Shown here piece by piece: positions 1-9,089 of a stretch of DNA of 64,000 nt. The number at the start of each line of letters is the position of its first letter. Positions within the stretch are counted from its first letter, which is position 1. The notes under the pieces are model-generated. The model saw nothing but the letters and a program-made list of their open reading frames with translations, searched no databases and was not told the DNA's origin. The position numbers were made by a program, and so were the translations under genes. The stretch is from assembly GCF_004358755.1 (NCBI RefSeq), contig NZ_SMZY01000004.1, positions 62,001 through 126,000 of the forward strand. Direction: 5' to 3'. The DNA comes from Peribacillus frigoritolerans (GTDB taxonomy: Bacteria; Bacillota; Bacilli; Bacillales; Bacillaceae).

Positions 1-982
1 CAGTGATTGGTGCTTCGAGCACAACTTCACGAGAAGCATTAGGAACTTCCTCCGCTTGATCTGCATCATTTAAGTCCGGCATCTCACCTTCTTGGTACAG
101 CCAGTTTTGAATTTCACCGCTTGCAGCATCAATGTTTACCCCTAAACGGCGGTATGCCCAGCAATTATATGCTACAGATACAAAGAAGCTTGCAGGAATC
201 CGGTTCATCACGCCAACCTTGCATCCTAAAAGAGTAGCTTCTCCTCCAAAGCCCATTGTGCCGATGCCAAGCTGATTGGCTTTTTCCACAATGTATTCTT
301 CCAGTTTTTGAAGATCCGGGTTTGGATTGACGTCTTCTGAACTTCTGAAAAGCTGGTCTTTTGCAAGCTCATAGCCTGAAGTGCGGTCTCCTCCAATACC
401 TACCCCGATGAAACCTGCGCTGCAGCCTTGTCCTTGTGCCTGGTAAACAGAATGAAGAACGCATTTGCGGATGCCATCTAAATCACGGCCTGCTTTTCCA
501 AGTCCATCAAGCTCGCATGGAAGACTGTATTGAATGTTTTTATTTTCACAGCCGCCGCCTTTTAAAATTAAGCGGGCATCAATGTAATCTTTTTCCCATT
601 GCTCAAATTTAATGACAGGGGTGCCGTACCCTAGATTATCTCCGCTGTTCTCGCCAGTCAGCGAATCAACGGAATTCGGGCGCAGCTTTCCGTCCTTTGT
701 TGCCTGTGCAATCGCACGGTAGATGTCTTCCTTCATATTCAGCTGGTTGGCTCCAACGGGAACCTTCAGTTTAAAAGTCGGCAGTCCTGTATCCTGGCAA
801 ATCGGCGATACGTTCTCATCAGCCATTTTGATATTTTCAGATATAGTAGCGAGAGACATGGCAGCACGGGTTCCTGCATTCTCTTTCAATTTAGCTTTTA
901 ATATTGCTCGGCGGACATCTTTAGGAAGTTTTGTTGACGTTTCAACGATTAATTCGTACATGCTTTGATAAAATTTCTCCAT
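1..982 (-). CDS. fumA: Fumarate hydratase, class I (3' part outside window)
   Basis: Reading the minus strand from the ATG at 980-982 gives a continuous frame to the window edge (about 327 residues), so the C-terminal part is missing. The sequence starts MEKFYQSMYELIVETSTKLP and contains the class I fumarase signatures CQDTGLPTF, GGGCENK and GQGCSAGFIGVGIGGDRTSG. Class I fumarases bind a labile [4Fe-4S] cluster through conserved cysteines, one of them in CQDTG, and interconvert fumarate and L-malate in the TCA cycle. A GGGGAGAAACAGGA ribosome binding region precedes the ATG. Other Fe-S hydro-lyases of the family (L-tartrate dehydratase) share the fold, but fumarase is the usual member of this single-chain type in Bacillaceae. 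Confidence 0.88.
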   Translation of the reverse strand, partial: MEKFYQSMYELIVETSTKLPKDVRRAILKAKLKENAGTRAAMSLATISENIKMADENVSPICQDTGLPTFKLKVPVGANQLNMKEDIYRAIAQATKDGKLRPNSVDSLTGENSGDNLGYGTPVIKFEQWEKDYIDARLILKGGGCENKNIQYSLPCELDGLGKAGRDLDGIRKCVLHSVYQAQGQGCSAGFIGVGIGGDRTSGYELAKDQLFRSSEDVNPNPDLQKLEEYIVEKANQLGIGTMGFGGEATLLGCKVGVMNRIPASFFVSVAYNCWAYRRLGVNIDAASGEIQNWLYQEGEMPDLNDADQAEEVPNASREVVLEAPIT

Positions 983-1097
983 CCTGTTTCTCCCCTTATT
1001 GTCTATAGAATTCGGTCAATTTCATTCAATTTTTATTATACTCCTTTGTGATTTGGTTGGAAAGGCTTACAGTTTGAATACCTTTTCATTCTTTAAA

Positions 1098-1304
1098 AAG
1101 ACTGTTTCTGCACGAATTGCCTTAGATTGTTACCCGTTCCTTTGCGCTTCAGGAACTTGCTTTCCGCTGTGAGGTCTGGGAGCTTCCCCGGCCAGCCTGC
1201 GGGATCTCCCATTCCCTCTTCATCCCACAGGAGTTAAGTTCCTTACACTGCAATCCACTGGAGTATGATCTTGATTATTAGCAACTTTCATTTCAAAAAG
1301 TCTT
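1098..1304. repeat. MITE-like intergenic repeat, copy 1
   Basis: This region fills most of the 369-base gap between the fumarase start and the large secreted-protein gene. Its ends are inverted (AAGACTGTTT at 1098-1107 against AAAAAGTCTT at 1295-1304, one mismatch). Inside is a core with inverted arms GGAACTT (1152-1158) and AAGTTCC (1236-1242) around a GC-rich middle. The core resembles that of the copy at 24493-24701, but this copy is more diverged and its outer ends differ from the other two. Confidence 0.6.
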
Positions 1305-1312
1305 ATTAAAGT

Positions 1313-1340
1313 CAAAAAACCGCCCGGCCAATGACCGGGC
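1313..1340 (-). terminator. Rho-independent terminator of the large secreted-protein gene
   Basis: On the minus strand a stem of GCCCGG and CCGGGC is followed by a run of T (1314-1319 on the plus strand as A). It lies 12 bases past the stop of the gene ending at 1352. Confidence 0.85.
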
Positions 1341-1351
1341 AGCATCTGCTG

Positions 1352-4300
1352 CTACTGTTTTTTAGGGAGAATGTCAATCTCAACGCTTTTCCTGATATCC
1401 AGGTACTGATAAGAAATGGTTAAGGTTCCGCTTTTCTTCGTTTTGATTTTTCCGTTTTTCCATTCTGCGAGGTCCGGAGGCGAAAGCTCCATGAAGAGCT
1501 TGTCCGGGTCCATGGCAAATCGGTTGCCGTCTTTATCGATGGCTGTTGCTGTCAGGCGGATGTTCTTTCCTTCCATGACGGCTTCGTCATTTGGATTAAG
1601 TTCAACGTTGACAGGTTTGATAGTGGCCGGGTCCACCACAGTCACTTTAATTGTGCTGCTTTTCCCTCCTGAAACGGCTGTGATGTTCGCTGTACCCGGC
1701 TTGATTGTCTGAATGGTTCCGTCGGCAACCACTTTTACGGCTTTTTCGTTATCAGAGGTCCAAATTGTATAAACATCTTCAAAAGCGCTCAGGTTGACGA
1801 GATAGTTTCCGTAGATTTCTCTAAAATCGCCGAAAAGGTTGAGTGTGCGCTCTGCACCTGCTGCCATTTTCATTTCCCGCTGTTCGTTGAGGGCATCATC
1901 GACAATGGATACATCCGTCAGCAATGGATTAAACTGATAGTCCATTCCTGATTTCGTAACGGCAAGCACGCCGCTTCCAAGGATATTTCCTTTGTCGTTT
2001 GAAACATAACCTTTGCTTGCACCGTTGCCTGTAATTGTGTAGTTGACGCCGTCTTTTTCCCATGACTGCAGGAGGTGAAGATGACCGAACAATACTTGAA
2101 CGTTCACGCCTGTGTTTTTCTTTTTATAGGTTCCGAGAATGTCTTCAAATTGCTTGGCATCTGATGGATTCATTTCATGCTTTGTGCCGAAATCATCTTT
2201 TGTCGTATTATGGGTGACGACAAGGACATTCTTCTTTTTATTTTCCTTCAGGAGCTTCTGAAGATAATGGAACTGAGTCGGATCAGAGGCTGAAATGCTC
2301 TGTCCAAATGCACTGTTCAAGCTGATGATCAGCGTGTTTCCATATTCAAAATGGTAGGTTGGGGATCCAATGATGTCTGAGTAGAAATCAATGTTCCCCT
2401 GGAATGATTCATGGTTTCCAGGCGTTGCAAAAAACGGTTTTTCTCCAAGCAGAGCAAGATCACTCACGGCTCTGTCCCATTCTGCCTGTGAAGAAGTATC
2501 CACGATGTCACCTACATGCATCACGAAGTCCGTTTCTTCTTTTGCAGCTCTGTCAAACAGGCGTTTCGAATACATAAATCCTTGTGTATCAGGAAGGACA
2601 GATATGGCGAATTGATTGGCCTTTTCCGGCTGCTGAAGCTGCTTTGTTTCAAATTCCTTCACAAATGGTGTCATGACATTCCCGCTTTGGTCTTTTGCTT
2701 CGATGATAAAAGAATGCTTTCCGTCTTTAAGCGGTTTTTCAGGAACGGCATATGCCCAGCCCGTTTTTTCATCGTAGTGGACAGGAGCAGGTATGCCGTC
2801 AATTTTTACAGCAACACTATTTTTCTTCACGCCGCTTTTTTCATCTTTGAGTTTAAAGGTAATTCGCGGTTCTGCTGTCTTTTCGACCGGTTTCCCCGTT
2901 GGCGTTACATTTGAAAGAACCGGTTTTTCTGTATCATCGCTCAAGTCTACTTTGATTGTTTTATCGACAGACGGAACAGACACATTTCCGTTTGTGTCGC
3001 GCGCTGAAGCTGTAAGATGATAGGTGCCTTCTGTCAGGTTTTCAGTTGATGCTTCTACTTTTCCGGTTTCAGCATCATATGTGTGCGGAAGTTTTTCTCC
3101 ATTTAGTTTTACTTCGATTGAATCAGCATCCACGCCTGATTCTTCATCAATCAGGAGGGAAGAAAAAGCAATCCTGTTTTCATAGACGGTATTTCCCGCA
3201 GGTATAATCTCTTTGAATTCCGGTCCGTTAAAGTCTTCTGTTTCGTTCGTGTAAATATATCTCATGTGATCGATGTATACACTGCCGCTGTAGTCAGGGA
3301 TGCTTTTGTTCGTTTCTACAAAATAGAGATAGTTGAAAACGATCGGCAGCGCCCAGTCCTGCGGAAGCTCAACCTCAAGGTATTTCCAGCCGGTCCAGTC
3401 TACTTTTGGTGCAAGATCCAGCGTTTTGTTGACACCATTTGCTTTGAAAATCAGGCGTGCCCACGGCGCTTTTCCGTCACCGTACACCCATACGCCGAAT
3501 TTCTTCGGTCTGATGTCCGTTTTATACGTTTCATACATGGAATCAGCAAGCTCGTCCTGCCACTTTCCTGTTGATGAACGGTACCAGTGGGGAATGACAT
3601 TAATCGTGCCGTTGTACTTCCGTTCCCATTTTTTCGAATCATAATCCACACGCAGACTGCGCTCTCCGAATTTCGCTTCGTCCGCAGACAGCTGGTGTGT
3701 TCCGCCCATGTAGCCTGTTACCTCGTAACCTTCGTTTGGATACGTTTCATAATCATCGATGACTTGTTCTTTAAGGCCTATTAATAACTCAATCTGTTTT
3801 TCAATGGAGCCAAGCTTGGCTGTTACCGTTGTTCTTGTGCCTTCGGGTACATCTTCTCTTATTTTAATGGTGCCGTCTGCAGTGATTTCACCAAACTGGC
3901 TGTCCATCTCCCAGTCAATCGAATCCCCTGTGAGAATGACTTCTTTTCCGTCTTTCACCGCTTCAGCCTCTAGTTTCTTTTCTTCACCAGGCTGGAGGAT
4001 AACCGGGCCCTGATCAGCAAATTGGAAGTCATCCACCTGGTCGATGACGGTAACGGATGCCTGCCCGCTTACTCCGTTGATGACAGCTTCCACTGTATCT
4101 GTCCCTGCCTGATCAGGCGCCTTGTACAGACCCGTTTTGTCAATGGTGCCCTTTGAAGCTTTCCACTGGATAGAGCGGCTCGCAATCATGACAGGGTTGC
4201 CGTTGCTGTCAGTTGCTTTTACCCCGAATGGAAAAGCTGCATTTTTGAAAATCGTAAGATCTCTTTCTACAATGACTTCCCCGATTTCACCTGTCTTGGT

Positions 4301-5578
4301 TGAATGATTGGCAAAGAGAATGCCGTTTGTGATCGACCTTGACTGCCCGTCACTCGGATGATTGGCCGTCTCGAGCGCGCTTTTTCCTTTTGGCTGGACG
4401 ATCATTTCTGTCGATCCTCCGCCGTCAAGGCCAAGAGCCGAGACTGCTCCATGCTCCTCCATGATTTCAGCCATTTCAACAAGCGTTACCCCCTGGCTTT
4501 TATCAAAAAGGGTACTTGGTTTATCAATCGTCATCGTGATGACCTTTTGTTCTGCTGTAATCCCCACCGCGGTTCTGGCACTTTTCAGCAGCACGTGACT
4601 GCCGTACTTGGACACAAGCTCGTCTTTTGAAAGAGCCTTTCCGTCCTTAACAAGCCAGTTATAGCCGCCTGATGCCTCTGTTATATCGTTTTTGAGGACT
4701 CTGTCTTCTCCGGTGAAAAGATCAAACTGGAAGGAAATCTCCATCCCTTCTTTTAATTCATTTCGGATCATTTCCGCTTTTGATCCAAACCCGGCAATGA
4801 TCACACTGTCTGATGGAATATCAATGCTCTCATAAGAAGAGTAGATTTTTTCAATTTTTCCGGTGTAGGCCTGTCCTGCTTTTATGGCTGAAGCATCCTT
4901 TACCTCCCTGACAACTGCCATGGCACCATTCTTAATGAAGGTCTCATTGCGGTCATCAAAGGTCAGAATACCATTCTGGTTTAGCTTTGGTGTAAATATG
5001 CCAAGCTTTTCTCCCGCGTTTTCATTGCGGTTCAGTGTATCAACTTTTACATCTTTGCCGCTGTAGGACAGCGAGCCTCTCATTTCAACTTCTCCGATAA
5101 AAGGTTTCTTCTCTTGATCAATGGCAAAAACAGGATGAAGAGCAACGCCTGATGGGTAGCTCTGATTAATAAGAAGATTGCGGTTTTGAACTTGCAGCGT
5201 CATATTGATGCCTGTCTGCATATTGAACATATCCGCATTTATGCCTGCAACAATGTCTTTCCCCTTGAATTCCTCTCTAGCAGCCTGCGACGGGAGGGTC
5301 TCTGCAGCAACGACTCGTTCAAGTGCCTTCGATGTAACAACGGATACATTCGGGTTCGCAAGATCTGCTTCAAGAACGTTCACTCTCTGGCTGTTTCCTG
5401 CTGTTCCTCCAAAATTCTCGATTTGCTTTTCAGTGTGTGTAATGCCTGAAGAAATTTGCTGCGCTTTTAACACAGTGCTTTTTTCTGACGGCACGGTTTC
5501 TTCACCAAGAACAGAAACCGGCTGAATCAGCAGCGCGCAGGCCATCAGCATGACAGCAAGCTTGTTTTTCCCTTTCAT
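1352..5578 (-). CDS. Secreted phosphodiester glycosidase / calcineurin-like phosphoesterase fusion protein
   Basis: This 1408-residue protein begins with a Sec signal peptide (positively charged start, hydrophobic stretch to about residue 25). Residues about 90-425 look like a phosphodiester glycosidase (NAGPA-type) domain, with GINADMFNM near 112 and GLDGGGSTEM near 382. The middle carries Ig-like/BIG2-like segments and a probable carbohydrate-binding stretch. Residues about 990-1215 form a metallophosphoesterase: DTQ near the start, GDIVD, GNHES near 1054, THN and GHLH near 1166. The C-terminal 200 residues are again BIG2-like. Family knowledge suggests cleavage of sugar-phosphodiester bonds followed by phosphate release at the cell surface, so a wall or teichoic-type polymer is a plausible substrate; that is inference. 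I see no LPXTG anchor. The gene is monocistronic with its own terminator. Confidence 0.8.
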   Translation of the reverse strand: MKGKNKLAVMLMACALLIQPVSVLGEETVPSEKSTVLKAQQISSGITHTEKQIENFGGTAGNSQRVNVLEADLANPNVSVVTSKALERVVAAETLPSQAAREEFKGKDIVAGINADMFNMQTGINMTLQVQNRNLLINQSYPSGVALHPVFAIDQEKKPFIGEVEMRGSLSYSGKDVKVDTLNRNENAGEKLGIFTPKLNQNGILTFDDRNETFIKNGAMAVVREVKDASAIKAGQAYTGKIEKIYSSYESIDIPSDSVIIAGFGSKAEMIRNELKEGMEISFQFDLFTGEDRVLKNDITEASGGYNWLVKDGKALSKDELVSKYGSHVLLKSARTAVGITAEQKVITMTIDKPSTLFDKSQGVTLVEMAEIMEEHGAVSALGLDGGGSTEMIVQPKGKSALETANHPSDGQSRSITNGILFANHSTKTGEIGEVIVERDLTIFKNAAFPFGVKATDSNGNPVMIASRSIQWKASKGTIDKTGLYKAPDQAGTDTVEAVINGVSGQASVTVIDQVDDFQFADQGPVILQPGEEKKLEAEAVKDGKEVILTGDSIDWEMDSQFGEITADGTIKIREDVPEGTRTTVTAKLGSIEKQIELLIGLKEQVIDDYETYPNEGYEVTGYMGGTHQLSADEAKFGERSLRVDYDSKKWERKYNGTINVIPHWYRSSTGKWQDELADSMYETYKTDIRPKKFGVWVYGDGKAPWARLIFKANGVNKTLDLAPKVDWTGWKYLEVELPQDWALPIVFNYLYFVETNKSIPDYSGSVYIDHMRYIYTNETEDFNGPEFKEIIPAGNTVYENRIAFSSLLIDEESGVDADSIEVKLNGEKLPHTYDAETGKVEASTENLTEGTYHLTASARDTNGNVSVPSVDKTIKVDLSDDTEKPVLSNVTPTGKPVEKTAEPRITFKLKDEKSGVKKNSVAVKIDGIPAPVHYDEKTGWAYAVPEKPLKDGKHSFIIEAKDQSGNVMTPFVKEFETKQLQQPEKANQFAISVLPDTQGFMYSKRLFDRAAKEETDFVMHVGDIVDTSSQAEWDRAVSDLALLGEKPFFATPGNHESFQGNIDFYSDIIGSPTYHFEYGNTLIISLNSAFGQSISASDPTQFHYLQKLLKENKKKNVLVVTHNTTKDDFGTKHEMNPSDAKQFEDILGTYKKKNTGVNVQVLFGHLHLLQSWEKDGVNYTITGNGASKGYVSNDKGNILGSGVLAVTKSGMDYQFNPLLTDVSIVDDALNEQREMKMAAGAERTLNLFGDFREIYGNYLVNLSAFEDVYTIWTSDNEKAVKVVADGTIQTIKPGTANITAVSGGKSSTIKVTVVDPATIKPVNVELNPNDEAVMEGKNIRLTATAIDKDGNRFAMDPDKLFMELSPPDLAEWKNGKIKTKKSGTLTISYQYLDIRKSVEIDILPKKQ

Positions 5579-5830
5579 CTTGCACCTCCGGATAGTAGTA
5601 AGTACTCCTCTATTCTAGAAGGTAATTGTTGATAGGATTTAGTATTTTTTTTAATGCTTGTAAATTTTACAGGTCTAAAAGTACCAGTGATTGTGGATTT
5701 AGTGTAAACGAGGGATGTATGGACTACGTATGATAGAAGAGGATTTTGTTACATTCAGGTCTTTGGTATGAGGAGACTATGGAGCTGATTTGTTCTTTGT
5801 TTCTATGGTACCTTTTTCCTTTTTTTTTTT

Positions 5831-5886
5831 TTGCAATCATTACCCGTTCATATCCGTTCCAGGACTTGCTTTTCACTGGAGTTCTA
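5831..5886. repeat. Degenerate fragment resembling the left half of the dispersed repeat
   Basis: In the 358-base gap 5579-5936 a short stretch has CCCGTTC, CCGTTCC and GGACTTGCTTTTC in the same order as the left half of the repeats at 1098 and 24493. No right half is visible. The rest of the gap is AT-rich and I see no gene in it. Confidence 0.3.
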
Positions 5887-5904
5887 TAAGATTAAAAACA
5901 AAAA

Positions 5905-5929
5905 AAGAACACCCTCATAAGGTGCTCTT
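5905..5929 (-). terminator. Terminator downstream of the SE1561-family gene
   Basis: On the minus strand AGAGCACC and GGGTGTTCT form a stem with a six-base loop, followed by a run of seven T. It lies just past the stop at 5937. Confidence 0.75.
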
Positions 5930-5936
5930 CCATCAT

Positions 5937-6128
5937 CTATTCTTTATCCCAGTCCTTTTTAAACTGCTCCTGCTTTACTTCAAGCTCATCAAGCATTTTA
6001 ATTAAACGATCAATATCCTCTACGTCTGTTGACTCAGGATCCATTGAATCGATAACATTCATAAACATATTTAAGCGTGTTTTTAAATATTTTAACTGTG
6101 AGTCTTTATCATGAACGGCGTTGCCCAA
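5937..6128 (-). CDS. SE1561-family small protein
   Basis: This 63-residue, highly charged protein is predicted to be helical, with an acidic C-terminal half (DVEDIDRLIKMLDELEVKQEQF). It matches my memory of the SE1561 family of uncharacterised small cytosolic proteins in Bacillales. It has no membrane segment or metal motif. It is divergent from yfkAB (141 bases between starts) and ends at a good terminator, so it is a single-gene unit. An AGGAGAG ribosome binding site lies just upstream of the ATG. Function is unknown. Confidence 0.75.
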   Translation of the reverse strand: MGNAVHDKDSQLKYLKTRLNMFMNVIDSMDPESTDVEDIDRLIKMLDELEVKQEQFKKDWDKE

Positions 6129-6269
6129 GATGTATCTCTCCTTTCACTGATAGTGATATCGTAGCTTATTCACCATGCTTTGACAACAGCACGAGCCGAT
6201 AAGGTATTCTAAAATATGTTGTTCATGATAGAATGTTCTCTATGTGAACTTGAAAAAGGAGTTTTATGA

Positions 6270-7397
6270 ATGAATGCATCAGCTGCAAATACACTACAGC
6301 CCATTACACCTTCTCATGATCCATGGGAGGCTTATTTAGATATAAAACAGTATGGAAAATTGACTTTAACAAATGTTGAATTCACGACTACGACCCTGTG
6401 CAATATGCGCTGTGAGCATTGCGCGGTGGGTTATACGCTCTCTCCAAAAGATCCGAAAGCATTGCCGATTGATTTAATCCTGAAAAGATTAGACGAAGTA
6501 GATACGCTCAGGTCAATCAGTATTACCGGCGGGGAACCTATGCTGTCACTCAAATCAGTAGACAATTATGTGCTTCCTTTACTAAAGTATGCCCGTGCGC
6601 GGGGGGTTCGTACGCAGATAAACTCAAATTTGACACTTGATTTGGCGCGTTACGAAAAAATTGCTCCCTACCTGGATGTTTTACATATTTCTCATAACTG
6701 GGGAACGCAGGATGATTTTGCAGAAGGCGGATTTGCAATGATGGACCGGAAGCCAACTTATGAGCAGCGGACTGCTTATTTTGACCGGATCATAGAAAAC
6801 AGCCGTGCTCTGGTGGATGCGGGAGTGATGGTTTCTGCTGAAACGATGCTTAATAAGCGGACATTGCCTCATATTCAAAAAATACATGAACAAATCGTGA
6901 ATGATATGAAATGCCAGCGTCATGAAATTCATCCTATGTATCCCTCAGATTTCGCAAGTGCCCTTGAGACCCTTTCATTAAAAGAAGTCAGAGTTTCGAT
7001 TCATCAGCTGCTCGATATCCGCAATGAAAATGTGTGGATGCTGTTTGGCACACTGCCTTTTTATGCCTGCAGTGATGAAGAAGAGGACATAAAGCTGATC
7101 AGGAGGCTTCGGGAAAGCAAAAATGTAACAGTGCGGAATGACCCTGACGGCCGCTCAAGACTTAATGTCAATATTTTCAACGGAGACATCATCGTAACAG
7201 ACTTTGGAGATACACCTGAGCTTGGCAACATTCAAACAGATACGCTTCAATCAGCCTATGACCGCTGGAATGAATCGAAGCTTGCACGGGAGCTTAACTG
7301 CCATTGCCCCGCTGTTTCATGCCTTGGTCCAAACCTTCTGGTGAAAAATAGTTATTATCAGGAGATAGATTTTCAAAAAAGGAAATCCGTCATATAA
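6270..7397 (+). CDS. yfkAB: Radical SAM / CxCxxxxC-motif protein YfkAB
   Basis: This 375-residue protein has the radical SAM cluster motif CNMRCEHC near residues 44-51, then a SITGGEPML glycine-rich SAM-binding motif. The C-terminus carries CHCPAVSC, the CxCxxxxC motif that defines the YfkAB group and probably binds a second metal site. It should cleave S-adenosylmethionine reductively, but the substrate is not known. The length fits the B. subtilis protein (about 373 residues), which was once annotated as two genes. The ATG at 6270 follows an AAAAAGGAG site; a nearer ATG at 6266 is out of frame. A terminator shared with yfkD follows the stop. Confidence 0.9.
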   Translation: MNASAANTLQPITPSHDPWEAYLDIKQYGKLTLTNVEFTTTTLCNMRCEHCAVGYTLSPKDPKALPIDLILKRLDEVDTLRSISITGGEPMLSLKSVDNYVLPLLKYARARGVRTQINSNLTLDLARYEKIAPYLDVLHISHNWGTQDDFAEGGFAMMDRKPTYEQRTAYFDRIIENSRALVDAGVMVSAETMLNKRTLPHIQKIHEQIVNDMKCQRHEIHPMYPSDFASALETLSLKEVRVSIHQLLDIRNENVWMLFGTLPFYACSDEEEDIKLIRRLRESKNVTVRNDPDGRSRLNVNIFNGDIIVTDFGDTPELGNIQTDTLQSAYDRWNESKLARELNCHCPAVSCLGPNLLVKNSYYQEIDFQKRKSVI

Positions 7398-7424
7398 AAA
7401 AGCGAGCCGTTAAAGGCTCGCTTT
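7397..7424. terminator. Bidirectional terminator between yfkAB and yfkD
   Basis: AAGCGAGCC and GGCTCGCTT form a nine-pair stem with a six-base loop, flanked by A on the left and T on the right. It can serve the two convergent genes. Confidence 0.85.
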
Positions 7425-7429
7425 TCTGA

Positions 7430-8215
7430 TTATCTCGGCTGTTCTGAAACGGTAAACCCAAAAGAAGCGTGATCCTGAACCGGAATCCAGGCGCCAACTC
7501 CCTGAGATGTTACATTTTGAACAACAATTTTTCGTTTGTTTCCTTTTAATACTAAGTAGACTTCGCCGTATGTTACTTTGCCCTTTTCATTGACTGCCGG
7601 TGCGTATGCATTTAAATATCCGACTCGTTTTGGAGGAATATTATAAATCTGTTCTTTTTTTGATCCCGTTCCGATGATTGTCTGAAATGATAAAGGCAGA
7701 CTTGTCTTTTTCATTGCCTTAAGGAGCATCATTTTTTTCACATCTTCTTCACTTGGAATATGGGCGGTTAGGCCGCCTTTTACTTGCTTTTGGGCTTCTT
7801 GCTTGTAATGAATTTGAGTTGTTGCCTTGCCGCCGCGGTTATCAAAGAAATTGGTATTGATTTTCCGGTATTCCCAGTTAACTGCTGTTTCGCCAGATTC
7901 GTAATTTAATGCCCATTGCCCGAGGAAAATCGTTGCTCTGTATCCAATTGAGAGCGGATTATCAGAGATTGTCGACTCATTCAGGAGACGAATTAAATTA
8001 GGATTTTCAATCGGAATTTTAGATGTTTCAATCAGGCTTTGAGCAAATTCGCTCGGCTGAAGATACGGGAGATCCTGAGTTGGATTCGGATACGTATTCT
8101 CCTTCGAGATATCCAGAACAGAGCTTGGCACCTTCATTTTGTTCACAGCAAAAACAGAGCTTGAAAAACCAATTGATAAGAGCAAAGCCATTGAAACGAG
8201 CATCCATTTTCTCAT
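7430..8215 (-). CDS. yfkD: YfkD family secreted protein
   Basis: This 261-residue protein has an N-terminal signal peptide (MRKWMLVSMALLLSIGFSSS, cleavage likely near the FAVNK region). The mature part is about 235 residues, with no recognisable catalytic motif. It belongs to the YfkD family found in spore-forming Bacillaceae, where it is annotated only as an exported protein of unknown function. It is convergent with yfkAB and shares its terminator, as in the B. subtilis gene order. The start follows an AAAGGGG/TAGGAA ribosome binding region. Confidence 0.8.
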   Translation of the reverse strand: MRKWMLVSMALLLSIGFSSSVFAVNKMKVPSSVLDISKENTYPNPTQDLPYLQPSEFAQSLIETSKIPIENPNLIRLLNESTISDNPLSIGYRATIFLGQWALNYESGETAVNWEYRKINTNFFDNRGGKATTQIHYKQEAQKQVKGGLTAHIPSEEDVKKMMLLKAMKKTSLPLSFQTIIGTGSKKEQIYNIPPKRVGYLNAYAPAVNEKGKVTYGEVYLVLKGNKRKIVVQNVTSQGVGAWIPVQDHASFGFTVSEQPR

Positions 8216-8285
8216 TTCCTAAACCCCTTTCGGTTGCTTTACAATTATTGTTTTCAAGCTCTTACTTCTTTATCCAACATTTTAT

Positions 8286-8894
8286 TTAAGTTTTGGCCAC
8301 CCATTTTCCAATAACCGCGTTTACAGGAGGATTGCACAGCTGAATCAGCGGTCCGATTGCGAAGGTAATAATGATTGTCCCAAGACCGATAGGGCCTGCA
8401 AATAAAAGAGCCAGTAGAAGGGCACCGACTTCGCCAATTGTTTTTGCAGCCATAAGGCTTAGTCCAAACTTTTGATGAAGCGTAATCATGAGCTGGTCAA
8501 TTGGATTTGCCGGAAAGCTGGTTTGAAGATAAATAGAAACGCCAATGGCTATTAATAAAATCCCTAAAAATAAAATGACTCCTTTGAAAAAGATATTCTG
8601 TGTATTAAAGTCCTGAAAAATAGAAAGCATCCAGAAATCAACAAAAAAACCGATTAATAAAATGGTAAAGACGCCGAGTACTTTTGGAGCTTCTCTCATA
8701 ATAACGGCATTTAAAAGAATAATTAAGATCCCTACAATAAAAATCCAGCTGCCGACTGTTAAACCGATTTGATCTGTCAGTCCGACGTTCAGTGCATCCC
8801 ATGCTCCTGCTCCCAGGTTGGCTTTAATTGTCAGTGTCACGCCAAATGCCAAAACAAATAAACCGATTACAAAAAAGGCCAATCGATAAATCAT
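8286..8894 (-). CDS. YczE/YyaS/YitT-type integral membrane protein
   Basis: About 202 residues with five hydrophobic helices. The N-terminus reads IYRLAFFVIGLFVLAFGVTL, followed by the LGAGAWDALNVGL signature of the YczE/YyaS membrane protein family. The molecular role is unknown; some relatives are linked to peptide production or transport. I prefer the second ATG (8892-8894). The AAAGGGG site touches the first ATG at 8901-8903, whereas it lies nine bases from the second. The gene sits between yfkD and yfkE and seems to be transcribed on its own. Confidence 0.75.
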   Translation of the reverse strand: MIYRLAFFVIGLFVLAFGVTLTIKANLGAGAWDALNVGLTDQIGLTVGSWIFIVGILIILLNAVIMREAPKVLGVFTILLIGFFVDFWMLSIFQDFNTQNIFFKGVILFLGILLIAIGVSIYLQTSFPANPIDQLMITLHQKFGLSLMAAKTIGEVGALLLALLFAGPIGLGTIIITFAIGPLIQLCNPPVNAVIGKWVAKT

Positions 8895-9057
8895 GCTCTC
8901 CATCCCCTTTAATCTTTATATGTATGTCCTTCTTTTGAAGCAAAGAATAAAAAACTGAATATTTACAAATTTTAAATAATATGCTACATTTAGAATAACT
9001 CCCATGATTTCATGAGGGTTAGCTTCTTATTAATTGTTTCGTCCTACACGTAAAAAT

Positions 9058-9080
9058 GACTCTGTGCTAAGCACAGAGTC
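9058..9080. terminator. Terminator after yfkE, possibly bidirectional
   Basis: GACTCTGTGC and GCACAGAGTC form a perfect ten-pair stem with a three-base loop. T runs stand on both sides in the appropriate strands, including TTTTTTTT at 9083-9090. Confidence 0.9.
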
Positions 9081-9089
9081 CCTTTTTTT

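Noticed and set aside
723-968. 81-codon plus-strand frame inside the fumarase gene
   Set aside because: It is antisense to clearly coding class I fumarase sequence.
1416-5525. About a dozen frames of 60-132 codons on the plus strand opposite the large secreted-protein gene
   Set aside because: They are antisense shadows of a well-supported 1408-codon gene and have no ribosome binding sites or recognisable products.
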